Shown piece after piece: positions 50,959-59,657 of a DNA stretch of 64,000 nt (positions are counted from its first letter, which is position 1; the number at the start of each line of letters is the position of its first letter). Both the position numbers and the translations under genes were made by a program. The notes beneath the pieces were generated by a model. The model saw only the letters and a list, made by a program, of their open reading frames with translations. It searched no databases and had not been told where the DNA came from. The stretch comes from CAWDVK01 sp963805715 (GTDB lineage: Bacteria; Actinomycetota; Actinomycetes; Streptosporangiales; Streptosporangiaceae), in NCBI GenBank assembly GCA_963805715.1, contig CAWDVK010000002.1, forward strand, positions 124,001 to 188,000, given 5' to 3'.

Positions 50959-51293
50959 CACGCCCCCTCCGACGCCGCCCGGCGCCTGCCCGCTACGGTC
51001 GCGCTGCGATGCGGCGGCGGTGCCTGTTCGGCCAGCGCGGCCTCCGCCTGGGCCAGGCCGTCGGGGGTCAGCCGGTACAGGTGCCGTCGTGGCCGCCCGG
51101 CCGGCTGCTCCTCCTCCCAGCGCGCCTCGACCAGGCCGCGGTCGGCCAGCCGGATCAAGATCGGGTACAGGCTGCCCGACTTCAGCCCGGTGTCCCTGGC
51201 GATCCCATACCCATGCCGCCACCCCGCCGGTTCCGCGCACAGCACCGCGAGAACCGACAGCGTCTGCACCGAGAACCCGGAACCCCCAGCCAC
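50958..51293 (-). CDS. PadR-family winged-helix regulator
   Basis: A 111-residue protein from GTG 51293. It shows FSVQTLSVLAVLCAEPAGWR, HGYGIARDTGLKSGSLYPIL, RLADRGLVEARWEEEQPAGR and RHLYRLTPDGLAQAEAALAE, the PadR winged helix. Such small PadR proteins repress a neighbouring membrane protein, which fits the coupled 49603 gene. A palindrome ten bases upstream of its start is the probable autoregulatory site. Confidence 0.9.
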   Translation of the reverse strand: MAGGSGFSVQTLSVLAVLCAEPAGWRHGYGIARDTGLKSGSLYPILIRLADRGLVEARWEEEQPAGRPRRHLYRLTPDGLAQAEAALAEQAPPPHRSATVAGRRRAASEGA

Positions 51294-51302
51294 GGCAACG
51301 AA

Positions 51303-51318
51303 CTCTACCTAGATAGAG
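51303..51318. promoter_or_regulatory. Near-palindromic site upstream of padR
   Basis: CTCTACCTAGATAGAG is a 16-bp palindrome with one mismatched pair. It sits ten bases upstream of the PadR start. Position and size suit a PadR operator. Confidence 0.6.
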
Positions 51319-51321
51319 CAC

Positions 51322-51695
51322 CGGCTGTCGACCGCCCGGCCGAACTGGCCATTCTGCGCGTGCCCAATCCGAAGGTCATCTGCCTTTGCTGACTCTCTGT
51401 GATCGACATACGGCCCTAACCCACCGCATAAGGACCCGCCGATCTGGCCGTCGGTCGCCGGCCAGTCGGTGCGGTCGCACGCGATGCACCGAACAGCTGT
51501 TCTGTCACGTCGACGAGCCGGCACGCTAGGCTCCGAGATCGCCGGGCTGGTTCTTCGCGCTGTCCGTCTCCCGGCGGCTAACCAGGCTCGCTCGAGCATG
51601 ACGGAGCCGACGGGTTCACAGGTGGTGACTTCGGGAGCACACTGTGAGGGCCAAAATGGCTAACAGGGCGGATCCGTGCAGCGGGGGCGAGGGCC
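51322..51695. other. Divergent intergenic region
   Basis: About 370 bases between padR (minus) and a methyltransferase gene (plus). I find no gene, no long palindrome and no convincing promoter. The stretch GCACGCTAGGCT near 51522 contains a -10-like TAGGCT without a good -35. Confidence 0.45.
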
Positions 51696-52481
51696 ATGGG
51701 GTGGACCGAATCGGGCCGGGCCTGGGGCGCGCGGGCCAGGGACTGGGCGTATCTGGTCGAGCCTTATGCGCGGCGGGCCAACGACGCGCTGTTTGACCGG
51801 GCTGGCGTGGGCCCGGGGACGCGGTTGCTCGACATCGCTTGCGGTTCCGGGTACGCGGCGAGCGTCGCGGCAGGCCGCGGGGCCGAGGTCGCCGGGCTGG
51901 ATGCCTCTGAGGCGCTGATCGCGATCGCCCGGGCGCGCACACCTGGCGCGGACTTCCGGGTCGGCGACATGTTCGCGCTGCCGTTCGAAGATGACCAGTT
52001 CGACGTGGCGATGAGTTTCAACGGGATCTGGAAGGGATGCGAGGACGCGCTGCGCGAGGCCTGCCGGGTGGTGCGGCCGGGCGGCCTGGTCGGGTTCAGC
52101 TTCTGGGGATCGCCCAAGCGGCTTGGCCTGCTGCCGTTCTTCGCAACGCTGCTGGAGCTGTCGCCGCCCAGCCACGTCGATGCCACCCTCAATCAGGGTG
52201 ACACCGGGCGGCCCGGCGTGGCCGAGCAGATGCTCGCCGACACGGGCCTGGAGTTCGTTGACCGGGGAACAGCGCAGGTCGTCAACGAGTGGCCTGACCT
52301 AGACCTTGCGGCCCGGGCGCTCGCCTCCGGCGGCCCGTCCTGGCCGGCCCTGGAGGCGGTTGGCTACGACCGGTTCGCCGAGGCGATCAGCGATGCCTTC
52401 CGCCCGCTCTACACCGAAGGTCTCGGCGTCCGGATCGCCTCCGAATTCGGCTGGATAATGGGACGGGTCCCCAGCGCCTGA
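51696..52481 (+). CDS. Class I SAM-dependent methyltransferase
   Basis: A 261-residue methyltransferase. Motif I is LLDIACGSGYAAS, followed by AGLDASEALIAIARAR, the acidic GDMFALPFEDDQFD, and FNGIWKGCEDALREACRVVR then PGGLVGFSFWG. The pattern matches UbiE-like small-molecule methyltransferases. The substrate is unknown. ATG 51696 follows GAGGGCC. No biosynthetic gene neighbours indicate a pathway. Confidence 0.85.
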   Translation: MGWTESGRAWGARARDWAYLVEPYARRANDALFDRAGVGPGTRLLDIACGSGYAASVAAGRGAEVAGLDASEALIAIARARTPGADFRVGDMFALPFEDDQFDVAMSFNGIWKGCEDALREACRVVRPGGLVGFSFWGSPKRLGLLPFFATLLELSPPSHVDATLNQGDTGRPGVAEQMLADTGLEFVDRGTAQVVNEWPDLDLAARALASGGPSWPALEAVGYDRFAEAISDAFRPLYTEGLGVRIASEFGWIMGRVPSA

Positions 52482-52747
52482 GGCCTGCGCCGACCGCGAT
52501 GTTTATGGGGATTCGTCAGCCCGCCACCCCATTTGCCCGCGCTGCGGGCCGCCAGCGTGGTCCCATACCGCAGGAGCGTGCCCCTGCGCGCACCGCCGTC
52601 CGGCCCGGCGAGCGAACACCCCAGGGCCGCGAACGCACGGAATGGTTGTTCTGCCCGGCGAAGGCCACTGCCGAGCACCGGTTAGTGCGTCGCTCGTAAT
52701 CGATCGGCGCGCTCGGGGAAAGGCCGGAGAGTGCGATCTTCGGGGGG

Positions 52748-52767
52748 TGGTATCAGTCGTGATACCA
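52748..52767 (+). promoter_or_regulatory. Perfect inverted repeat upstream of RHH antitoxin (TA operator)
   Basis: TGGTATCA (52748-52755) and TGATACCA (52760-52767) are perfect 8-base arms around GTCG. A -10-like TACCAT (52763-52768) overlaps the second arm, six bases before ATG 52775, the same spacing as in the VapBC locus at 3566. A leaderless start is likely. Expected binding site of the RHH antitoxin. Confidence 0.75.
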
Positions 52768-52774
52768 TTAGGTT

Positions 52775-52978
52775 ATGGCGATGACCTTGCGGCTCACCGA
52801 TGACGAGGCGCGGTCGCTGCGGCGGCGGGCCGAGCTGGAGGGCAGGCCGATGCAGGAAGTGGCGCGGCAGGCGATCCGTGAGTACGTCGAGGGTCACAGC
52901 CGCGCCGAGCTGCTCGACCGGGTCCTGGACCAGGAGCTGCCCCGGTACGCCGAGGCGCTGGAGCGGCTCGGGCAGTGA
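52775..52978 (+). CDS. Ribbon-helix-helix antitoxin of a Doc system
   Basis: A 67-residue protein: MAMTLRLTDDEARSLRRRAE, GRPMQEVARQAIREYVEG and a C-terminal helix AELLDRVLDQELPRYAEALE. The first half is the RHH DNA-binding fold; the second should cover the Doc active site. It has no Shine-Dalgarno, which agrees with leaderless translation. Stop TGA 52976-52978 overlaps the Doc start GTG 52975 by four bases. Confidence 0.85.
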   Translation: MAMTLRLTDDEARSLRRRAELEGRPMQEVARQAIREYVEGHSRAELLDRVLDQELPRYAEALERLGQ

Positions 52979-53352
52979 TCTACCTGACGCTGCCGGAGTT
53001 ACTGCACGTGGCGCAGCGGACCCTGGGCGGCGAGCCGCATGCGCGGGACATCGGGCTTCTGGAGTCAGCGCTGGCGCGGCCGCAGGCAACGGCATTCGGC
53101 CGCGACGCGTACCCGGACCTTGACGCCAAGGCCGCGGCGCTGCTGCATTCGCTGACCCGCAATCACGCCCTGGTCGACGGCAATAAGCGACTGGGCCTGG
53201 CTGGGATCATCGCTTTCTACGGTGTTAACGGCCGGCGCCTGACCCTGACCAACGATGAAGCCTATGACCTGGTTATGGCCGTGGCCGAGGGCACGCTCGA
53301 CGCGGTCGAGCAGATCGCCGCCCGGCTCGCCGATGCCACAGAAGCATGGTGA
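52975..53352 (+). CDS. doc: Doc-type Fic toxin
   Basis: A 125-residue Fic-fold kinase/AMPylase. The core motif HALVDGNKRLGLAG (HxxxDGNKR) is intact, and YLTLPELLHVAQRTLGG at the N-terminus and DAYPDLDAKAAALLHSLTRN are characteristic of Doc. Doc phosphorylates EF-Tu and stops translation. The gene overlaps its RHH antitoxin by four bases, so both are made together. Confidence 0.92.
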   Translation: MIYLTLPELLHVAQRTLGGEPHARDIGLLESALARPQATAFGRDAYPDLDAKAAALLHSLTRNHALVDGNKRLGLAGIIAFYGVNGRRLTLTNDEAYDLVMAVAEGTLDAVEQIAARLADATEAW

Positions 53353-53761
53353 CAACGAAGCTTCTCAGAATGCTCTGCGCGGCAGAAGAGGAAGTCTTCG
53401 GTGCGGTCGGCAACGCATAAACATACAGCGCGTCGGCGTGCACAGTGGCCCTTAAATGGGCTCGCCCGGCTGGCCTAACGACAGGAGAGTCGGCGTGATA
53501 ACCGCGCACCGACCCGCCGCTATGCGCGGTTTCTGTTGCTTGGCGGAGCTGCGCTATGACGTCAATATCTGGGTGATCTGGGCGCAGCCCCGGCATAGTC
53601 CGAGGCTCGCGGGGGATCAGTGTCCCGCGCGTTGTGGCCCTCGGTGGCACTCGCTTCGATGTGCGGCCGGAGCGCAACGGCGAGCGTGCTTGCGCCTGAA
53701 GGTTCCGCTGGTCAGCGCCGCCGTGGCAGCAGCCCGTCTGAGGCTGCGGTCACGGCGACGA
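53353..53761. other. Intergenic, no supported gene
   Basis: About 410 bases between doc and the truncated aldehyde dehydrogenase. Frames on both strands give Arg/Ala/Pro-rich peptides with no domain. An A/T-richer patch (53340-53460) follows doc. No repeat or terminator hairpin that I would claim. Confidence 0.5.
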
Positions 53762-54559
53762 TCACTGCGCGGTGGGCGGTGTGTGGATGAGCTTCTTGTT
53801 GACGAACTCGTCGATGCCAAGCGGGCCGAGCTCGCGGCCGACACCGGATCGCTTGGTGCCGCCAAAAGGTAGCTGCGGGCCGCCGAGTTCGGCAGTGTTG
53901 ACCCAGGCCATCCCGACGTCGAGCCGGTCGGCGACCTCCACGGCCAGCTTCTCGTCGCTGTAGAAGACGGCTCCGCCGAGCCCGAACGCGCTGCTGTTGG
54001 CCAGCTCTACCGCTTCATCGGCGTCGGCCACCTGGTAGACCACGGCGGCCGGGCCGAACAGCTCCTCGCGGTAGGCGCGGATGTCGGGGGTCACGCCGGA
54101 CAGCACGGTCGCCTCCACGAATGCGCCCGGCCCGTCGATGCGGTGCCCTCTGAGGTGGACGGTTGCGCCCTTGCTGACCGCGTCGTGGATCTGGGCCATC
54201 AGGTTGCGCGCCGCCTGCTCCCAGGACGGCGGCCCGTAGCTCGTCGCCGGGTCGGCCGGATCCCCGGTCACGTAGCTGGACATCGCGGCGGTGAACTCGC
54301 GCATGAAGTCGTCGTAGATGGCGTCGGCTACGATCATCCGCTTGGATGCATTGCAGGCCTGGCCGCCGTTCTCCATCCTGGCTGCTGCCGCCGTCCTGGC
54401 CACTTTCGCCAGGTCGGCACCGTCCAGCACAATGAACGGATCCGAGCCACCCAGCTCCAGCACAACCTTCTTCAAGTTCTGCCCGGCCACGGCCGCCCCG
54501 GCCCGCTCGCTGCCGGTCACCGACACCCCGGCGATGCGCGGCTTCGGTTTCACCGCCAC
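53762..54559 (-). pseudogene. Aldehyde dehydrogenase, C-terminal half only
   Basis: About 265 residues equal to the second half of a succinate-semialdehyde-type ALDH: PRIAGVSVTGSERAGAAVAG, VVLELGGSDPFIVLDGADL (catalytic Glu), ENGGQACNASKRMIVAD (catalytic Cys), EELFGPAAVVYQVADADEA and PFGGTKRSGVGRELG. The N-terminal ~200 residues, including most of the NAD-binding fold, are absent. The remaining start ATG 54559 lies 17 bases from the upstream hydrolase stop, suggesting a deletion that fused the remainder into this operon. Activity is unlikely. Confidence 0.8.
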
Positions 54560-54576
54560 GCGGGATCCCTACCTGG

Positions 54577-55806
54577 TCAGTCCCTGATCGCCATTGTGTC
54601 GTCGAGCCAGTCGTAGATCCGGGCGTGGGCCAGGCGCTGAGCCCCGAATTGACAGTGGGCGCCTGCGCCCTCGGCGTTGGTGAACCGCAGCAGGGTCTTC
54701 GGGCAGGTCAGGTGGTCGAACAGTTCCTGGGGCTGGCCCGGCCAGAACATATCCGACTCGCCTTCGCACACCAGGGTCGGGCAGGTGATCTGTTCGGCAA
54801 TGCCGCCGGCGAGGGTGTAGTCGAGATAGCAGGCGGCAAAGGCGCGCGGTGAGTCCACGCCCATGACGTACATACCGTTGGTGATAGCCCAGCGCACCGT
54901 CGGGTCATTCGCCATGAGGTTCTCCATCGCGGCGTCGACTTCGGGAGCGCGTTCGGCCCGCAAAGCGGCCTCGACTTCGGCCCGGCTGCCCGGAAAGTGA
55001 CTCAGGACGGTGGCTCCGAGCTCGTAGATACCATCGACGGCGACGCAGGCGGCGAGGCGGTGCTCGAAGGCGGCAGCGCGAGGGGCAAGCAGGCCCCCCA
55101 TGCTCAAGCCGAGCAGTCCGACGCGAGACTCGTCGACCTCGGGGCGGGCCATGACCCAGTCCAGCACGGGGGTGACGACGTTCTCCCAGTCAGGTCGGAA
55201 GACGAGGCCGTCGAGGTGGCGAGCGGCGGGTTGGCCCGGCCCGTCGAAGGTGAGAACGTGGTAGCCGCGTTCAGATCCTGCTGCGGCGCCGTTGGAGTGC
55301 ATCTCCTCGGCGGTGCCGTCGAAGCCGTTATGCAGGACCATGACCGGGCGCGCCGTGCCGTCGCCTCCGCCGTTAGCGGCACGATAGAAGTAGCCGTGCA
55401 GCACGGTGTCCTCGTAGGGAATCTCCACCACCTCGATGGTTGGGACGAACAGCGCTGCGGCGGTGTGGAAGCACTGCGTGGAGCGTTGATAGGCGTGGTC
55501 GATGCGCGGATCAGCGGGGTCGCCATGCAGGAAGAACCCGGCATTGTGGTAGTAGATGCTGGCTCGCATCAGCCCGTCCCGGGCACTGGTGCGATGCCCG
55601 GCAGCCAGCTGGGTCTCCGCCTCGGCGGCGATCTTGCCGGCGATGGCCAGCCACTGGTCGTGCCAGCTGTCATAGTCCCCCGCGACGATGTTCTGTGCCG
55701 TCGTGAGGACCTCGCCGATGTCGGCCCCGCCATAGGCGGCGTGGCCCATGGTGCGCAGGGTCTCGAACCAAAATTGCGGATCATCGGCGAACAGGACTGG
55801 TTGCAT
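54577..55806 (-). CDS. Alpha/beta hydrolase (C-C-hydrolase-like), copy 1
   Basis: A 409-residue hydrolase with an N-terminal helical cap (WFETLRTMGHAAYGGADIGE, YDSWHDQWLAIAGKIAAEAE) and an alpha/beta-hydrolase core. The nucleophile elbow is GLLGLSMGGLLAPRA; Asp is in PTLVCEGESDMFWPG and His in GAHCQFGAQRLAHARI. The layout resembles 2,6-dihydroxypseudooxynicotine hydrolase and related S9-like esterases that break carbon-carbon or ester bonds. ATG 55806. It is ~45 percent alike to the copy at 55858 by eye and downstream of it in the same operon. Confidence 0.85.
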   Translation of the reverse strand: MQPVLFADDPQFWFETLRTMGHAAYGGADIGEVLTTAQNIVAGDYDSWHDQWLAIAGKIAAEAETQLAAGHRTSARDGLMRASIYYHNAGFFLHGDPADPRIDHAYQRSTQCFHTAAALFVPTIEVVEIPYEDTVLHGYFYRAANGGGDGTARPVMVLHNGFDGTAEEMHSNGAAAGSERGYHVLTFDGPGQPAARHLDGLVFRPDWENVVTPVLDWVMARPEVDESRVGLLGLSMGGLLAPRAAAFEHRLAACVAVDGIYELGATVLSHFPGSRAEVEAALRAERAPEVDAAMENLMANDPTVRWAITNGMYVMGVDSPRAFAACYLDYTLAGGIAEQITCPTLVCEGESDMFWPGQPQELFDHLTCPKTLLRFTNAEGAGAHCQFGAQRLAHARIYDWLDDTMAIRD

Positions 55807-55857
55807 GACGCTCCCTGAGTCGATAGAGCTCGACGTGAGCGAGCTTTGCACCGTTGG

Positions 55858-57138
55858 TCAGCTAACGGTGGTGACCGTGTCGAGGACGGTGTCAAGCCAG
55901 TCGAAGACCACTTGGTGCAGCCTGGACACCGCCCCCGGTTGGCAGTGCTCGCCGCCGCCTTCTGCCGCGGGGAACAGGTGATAGGTCTTCTGGCAGCGCA
56001 GAGCCTCGTAGAGCCGGGACGAGTCGCAGGGGTCATTCTCGCCGTCGAGGACGAGCGTGGGACAGGTGACCAGTGGCGCGTAGCCTTCGAGGGTGTAGGG
56101 GGCGAAGGCGCGGAGGGCAGCCGCGGGGCTGTCTTCTCCGAAGACCCACATACCCCACGGGAGCGCCGGGCCGAAAGTATTGGTTCTGGAGCTTATGATC
56201 TCCTTGATGAGGGCGTTTGCCTTCGTGTCGCTTGTGACGAGGCCGTCGCCGATGAGCTTCATGATCTCGGGCCCGACCAGGCGGTGCACCATGTCGGCGA
56301 ACGAGTAGAGGCCGTCGTATGCGATCAGAGCGGCCACGCGGTGCTCGGTGGCGGCGGCCCGGGGCGCGAGTAGGCCGCCGAGGCTCATCCCCATGAGCGC
56401 AATGCGATCGGGGTCCACGTCCGGGCGCGCCAGGAGCCAGTCGACGGCAGGGGTGACCACGGCGTCCCAGTCCGGGCGGAACAGCAGCTTTTGGTCACGA
56501 AGGGCGCTGCCTTGTCCGGGGCCGGCAAAGGCGAGCACGTGGTAGCCGCGCCGGGCGGCGGCCGCGCCGCCGGTGAAGTACAGCTCCTCCTCGGTGCTGT
56601 CGAAGCCACCGTGGTACAAGAGCGTGGGCCGGTGACCGTCTGGGTCACCGCCGGTGGGATGAGCCGTCCCGAGATCGGCCGGGATCCACCATCCGGGCAG
56701 CGTGGTGTCCTCATAGGGGAAGCTCACCCGCTGCGGCGCGGGGTTCATCAGCTGCGCAGCGCGGGCGAAGCTGTCGACGGAGAGCTGGCCCACTTCGCGG
56801 ACTTCGGGGTCATTCGATGAGTCAACACGCAGGTAGAACTCGCACAGCCGGTAGTAGTTGCTCGCTCGCAGGTAGGACTCGCGGGCGCTGACGGGGTGCC
56901 CTTCGGCGGCGCTGCGATCGGCGTCGGCGTGAATCCGTTCGGCGAGCGCCCGCCACTGCGCGTACCAGGCGGTCAAGTCGCCGTCGGGGATCCGGGCCGC
57001 CGTGCTGGTGACTTCGCCGATGTCGGCGCCCCCGTATGGGGCGTAGCCGAGGGCCCGGAGCGTCTCGAAGGAGAAGGACTGGTCGTTGAAAATCGCCCAA
57101 GCCGACGATGCTGGTTTGGTCGAGATGGTCGATGTCAT
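55858..57138 (-). CDS. Alpha/beta hydrolase (C-C-hydrolase-like), copy 2
   Basis: A 426-residue paralogue of the 54577 protein. Matching parts are FETLRALGYAPYGGADIGEV, LTAWYAQWRALAERIHADAD, ALMGMSLGGLLAPRAAATEH with the nucleophile Ser, TLVLDGENDPCD, and the terminal GGGEHCQPGAVSRLH. It is the first gene after leader A, with start ATG 57138 and Shine-Dalgarno GGGAG at five bases. Together with copy 1 and the ALDH remnant it forms a minus-strand operon. Probably degrades an unknown aromatic or polyketide compound. Confidence 0.85.
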   Translation of the reverse strand: MTSTISTKPASSAWAIFNDQSFSFETLRALGYAPYGGADIGEVTSTAARIPDGDLTAWYAQWRALAERIHADADRSAAEGHPVSARESYLRASNYYRLCEFYLRVDSSNDPEVREVGQLSVDSFARAAQLMNPAPQRVSFPYEDTTLPGWWIPADLGTAHPTGGDPDGHRPTLLYHGGFDSTEEELYFTGGAAAARRGYHVLAFAGPGQGSALRDQKLLFRPDWDAVVTPAVDWLLARPDVDPDRIALMGMSLGGLLAPRAAATEHRVAALIAYDGLYSFADMVHRLVGPEIMKLIGDGLVTSDTKANALIKEIISSRTNTFGPALPWGMWVFGEDSPAAALRAFAPYTLEGYAPLVTCPTLVLDGENDPCDSSRLYEALRCQKTYHLFPAAEGGGEHCQPGAVSRLHQVVFDWLDTVLDTVTTVS

Positions 57139-57365
57139 GGCGCTCCCGTAGCTGAGGAGGCGCAGGTCCGTTACGGGACGACAGACGGTGAGCGGTCGTC
57201 CTGCCCGAAACCAGGCGTCTGGTGGATCAATCTGCCAAGCCAGCGCTACCAAGGTCCGGAGCAACGCTCCCGGAGGCTGCCAATGGTCCCAGCAGAGTCC
57301 AACACGGCTACGGGACTGCCCGTCGTGTCAGAAACAAGGCTACAGCCGGCCAAATGGCACTTCAA
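57139..57365 (-). promoter_or_regulatory. Leader A: promoter plus structured 5' UTR of the hydrolase operon
   Basis: On the minus strand: -35 TTGAAG (57365-57360), 17-base spacer, -10 TAGCCT (57342-57337), then ~190 bases to ATG 57138. The transcript contains a hairpin CGGG/CCCG around CAGT, a stem-loop TCCGGGAGCGTTGCTCCGGA (57274-57255), a GGACGAC/GTCGTCC stem, and a terminal hairpin (57163-57140) in which GCGCCTCC pairs with GGGAGCGC, hiding the Shine-Dalgarno. A homologous region precedes the transporter at 59427. No known riboswitch class recognised. Confidence 0.75.
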
Positions 57366-57390
57366 CGAAAGCTGAGGCACCCCGAAGTAC

Positions 57391-57726
57391 CTGTCAGCAG
57401 TTCCACAGAGATCCGTCAAGAGGGTGTGTTGAACCCGACCGGCGATCCGCAATGACCCCGCACCCAGGCAAGCCCGATTGTCCAGGGAATCAGGACCAGA
57501 CGGCAAGCAGCCAGGAACGGATGAACCAGCGCCTGGCGGTCAGCCTGCGCTGACTGATACTGAACTCTGACGCAGTCAGCATCTGGACGCGGCGCAGGAG
57601 GCCGGCCCGGTCAAGGTGGGACAGCGCGCGCAGCATCTGGTCACTGATGGCGGGTTCGCCCGGCCCGCCTGCGGGGCTGCTGCCAGACGTCATCGGAACC
57701 ATGGCTTCGGCGGGGAGATGCTCTCG
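57391..57726. other. Between hydrolase promoter and DHA2 transporter stop
   Basis: About 335 bases. A minus-strand 70-codon frame at 57490-57702 (MVPMTSGSSPAGGPG, MLRALSHLDRAGLLRRVQML, SWLLAVWS) could be a small protein but has no recognisable domain and no good ribosome site, so I do not claim it. The rest is featureless. Confidence 0.4.
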
Positions 57727-59427
57727 TCATTTTTTCGCGAAGCTGGTCCGGCAGCACGATCTTGGCTTGGCCGCAAAGCCTTGCATCGCCGCCCGGGTCG
57801 TCGCCATTGTGCGTTCACGCAGCCTTGAACCGGTGATTGCTGGCTGTTTTCCGGCAGCCTCACCGTCTGTGTCCATGACCGGCTGCACTGTCGTCTTCGG
57901 GGCATTCGACGCCGGCAGGAAGACCAGGGTGAGGACGACGCCTGCCAGGGCGATGCCGGCAGACACCAGAAGGGCCATGTCCATGCCGTGCACGAAGGCC
58001 GCCTGCACGGACGCGAGCAGCGCCGCCGAGTGGAGCTTCTGGGCGACTGCCACGCCGCCGAAGACGCTTTGGCGGACGGCCGCGGCGGCGGCCGGCGGCA
58101 GTCCCGGCAGGTGCAGCCGGGCAAGATAGCCGGCGCTCAGCACGCTGCCGAGGATGGCGATGCCGAGCGGGCCCCCGGTCTTGTTGACCGCCTGCAGCAC
58201 CGCCGAGCCGACGCCGCTTTTGTCCGCCGACAACTCGACCAGCGCGGCGGACATGGCGGTGGCCATCGCGATGCCCGTCCCCAGCCCGGCGACGGCCATC
58301 CACGCCGCCACGAACAGGCCGCCCGAGCTGGCACTGGTCATAGCTGCGGTGAACAGCCCGGCCGCGAGCAGGACGAACCCGGCGGTCACGGCCACCTTGG
58401 CGCCGACCAGGCGGACGACGCGGGCCGCGGGAACGGCTCCGGCGATGAGCCCGGCGACCAGGGGCAGCAGCCTCAGGCCCGAGCCCATGGCGTTCGTGCC
58501 GAGCACGCCCTGGAAGTACTGCGGCATGGTGAACAAGATGCCGAGCATCGCCATGATCGGCAGCACCGCCAGGATCACGCCCCAGGTGAACGACGCCGAG
58601 CCGAACAGGCTCAGATCGAGCAGCGGCTGACCGCCCGGCCGGCGGGTCAGCCGGCGTTCCCAGCCCAAGAAGCCGGCCAGCAACGCCACTCCGGCGACCA
58701 TCAGGGCCAGGGCACCGGCATCGCTCCAGCCGTCCTGGCCGGCCTCGATCAGGCCGTAGGTCAGCGCCACCAGCCCGGCCGCCGAGGCCGCCACCCCCGC
58801 CAGGTCCAGGCCCGGGCGCTGTGAGGCGCGGGACTCCGGCACCAGGGCGATGACGGCCGCCAGGCCGACCACGACGACCGGCACGTTGATCAGGAACACC
58901 CAGCCCCACCAGTAGCTGCTGAGCAGCCAGCCGCCCAGGATCGGGCCGATCGGGAAGGCCACGAAGGTGACCCCCGCCATCACCCCCACGGCCTTCGGCC
59001 GCTCCGCCTTGCCGAACAGCACCGTGAGGACGGAGAACGCCATGACGATTATCCCTGCGCCGCCGAGCCCGATCAGCACCCGGGCCGCCATGAACTCCGC
59101 CACCGACGTCGAGTACGCGCACGCCGCCGACCCGATCCCGAACAGCGCCAGGGAGATGAGCAGGACCTTCTTGCGCCCGTAGCGGTCACCCAGCAGCCCG
59201 GCCGGGAGCATCGCCGCGGCCAGGACCAGGAAGTATCCCGACGAGAACCACTGCAGGTCGGACTCCGACGCGTGCAGCGCCTTAGCCAGCGTGGGCAGCG
59301 CCACGCTGAGCACGGTGCCGTCCACGCCGACCGCCAGGCCGGCCAGGCCCAGAGCGCCCAGGGCCCACCATTTTCGTGTTCCGGACACCGTAATGGGTGC
59401 CGGCGCGCCGTCGAGGACAGTGGTCAC
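57727..59427 (-). CDS. DHA2-family MFS drug/metabolite efflux transporter
   Basis: A 566-residue 14-helix exporter. Motif A is GDRYGRKKVLLISLALFG, motif C lies in GVTFVAFPIGPILGGWLLSS, and VDGTVLSVALPTLAKALHAS is the DHA2 first helix. Proton-driven export of hydrophobic compounds is expected. GTG 59427 lies seven bases after GAGGAG, which is held in the leader-B hairpin. The C-terminal ~60 residues (TDGEAAGKQPAITGSR onwards) extend beyond the family norm and may be a run-on. It is adjacent to an HxlR gene. Confidence 0.9.
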   Translation of the reverse strand: MTTVLDGAPAPITVSGTRKWWALGALGLAGLAVGVDGTVLSVALPTLAKALHASESDLQWFSSGYFLVLAAAMLPAGLLGDRYGRKKVLLISLALFGIGSAACAYSTSVAEFMAARVLIGLGGAGIIVMAFSVLTVLFGKAERPKAVGVMAGVTFVAFPIGPILGGWLLSSYWWGWVFLINVPVVVVGLAAVIALVPESRASQRPGLDLAGVAASAAGLVALTYGLIEAGQDGWSDAGALALMVAGVALLAGFLGWERRLTRRPGGQPLLDLSLFGSASFTWGVILAVLPIMAMLGILFTMPQYFQGVLGTNAMGSGLRLLPLVAGLIAGAVPAARVVRLVGAKVAVTAGFVLLAAGLFTAAMTSASSGGLFVAAWMAVAGLGTGIAMATAMSAALVELSADKSGVGSAVLQAVNKTGGPLGIAILGSVLSAGYLARLHLPGLPPAAAAAVRQSVFGGVAVAQKLHSAALLASVQAAFVHGMDMALLVSAGIALAGVVLTLVFLPASNAPKTTVQPVMDTDGEAAGKQPAITGSRLRERTMATTRAAMQGFAAKPRSCCRTSFAKK

Positions 59428-59657
59428 GGCGTTTCTCCTCTAGCTGAGGAGGCGTCAAGCCCGTACGGGGCGACAGACCGTGGGCGGCCGTCCAGCCCGA
59501 ACCAGGCGTCTCATGGACTAATCTGCCAAACCTGCGCTACCAGGGTCCGGAGCAACGCTCCCGGAAGCTGCCCAAGGCGCTAAGCAGAGTCCAGCCCGGC
59601 TACGGGACTGCCCGCCGTGCTACCACCCACGCTACAGCAGGCCATATCGCACTTCAA
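59428..59657 (-). promoter_or_regulatory. Leader B: promoter plus structured 5' UTR of the DHA2 transporter
   Basis: On the minus strand: -35 TTGAAG (59657-59652), 17-base spacer, -10 TAGCGT (59634-59629), then about 200 bases to GTG 59427. It shares with leader A the hairpin TCCGGGAGCGTTGCTCCGGA (59565-59546), the GGCAGTCCCGTAGCC block, the GGTAGCGC and TTGGCAGATT blocks, and the terminal hairpin, here a perfect CTCCTC-AGCTA-GAGGAG (59451-59435) in which GAGGAG is the Shine-Dalgarno. Translation control by this hairpin is inferred. Confidence 0.75.

Noticed and set aside
53456..53872. 138-codon plus-strand frame before the ALDH remnant
   Set aside because: Overlaps ALDH on the other strand and shows no domain or ribosome site.
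57490..57702. 70-codon minus-strand frame after the DHA2 gene
   Set aside because: Looks partly protein-like but has no family, no ribosome site; left as unclaimed.
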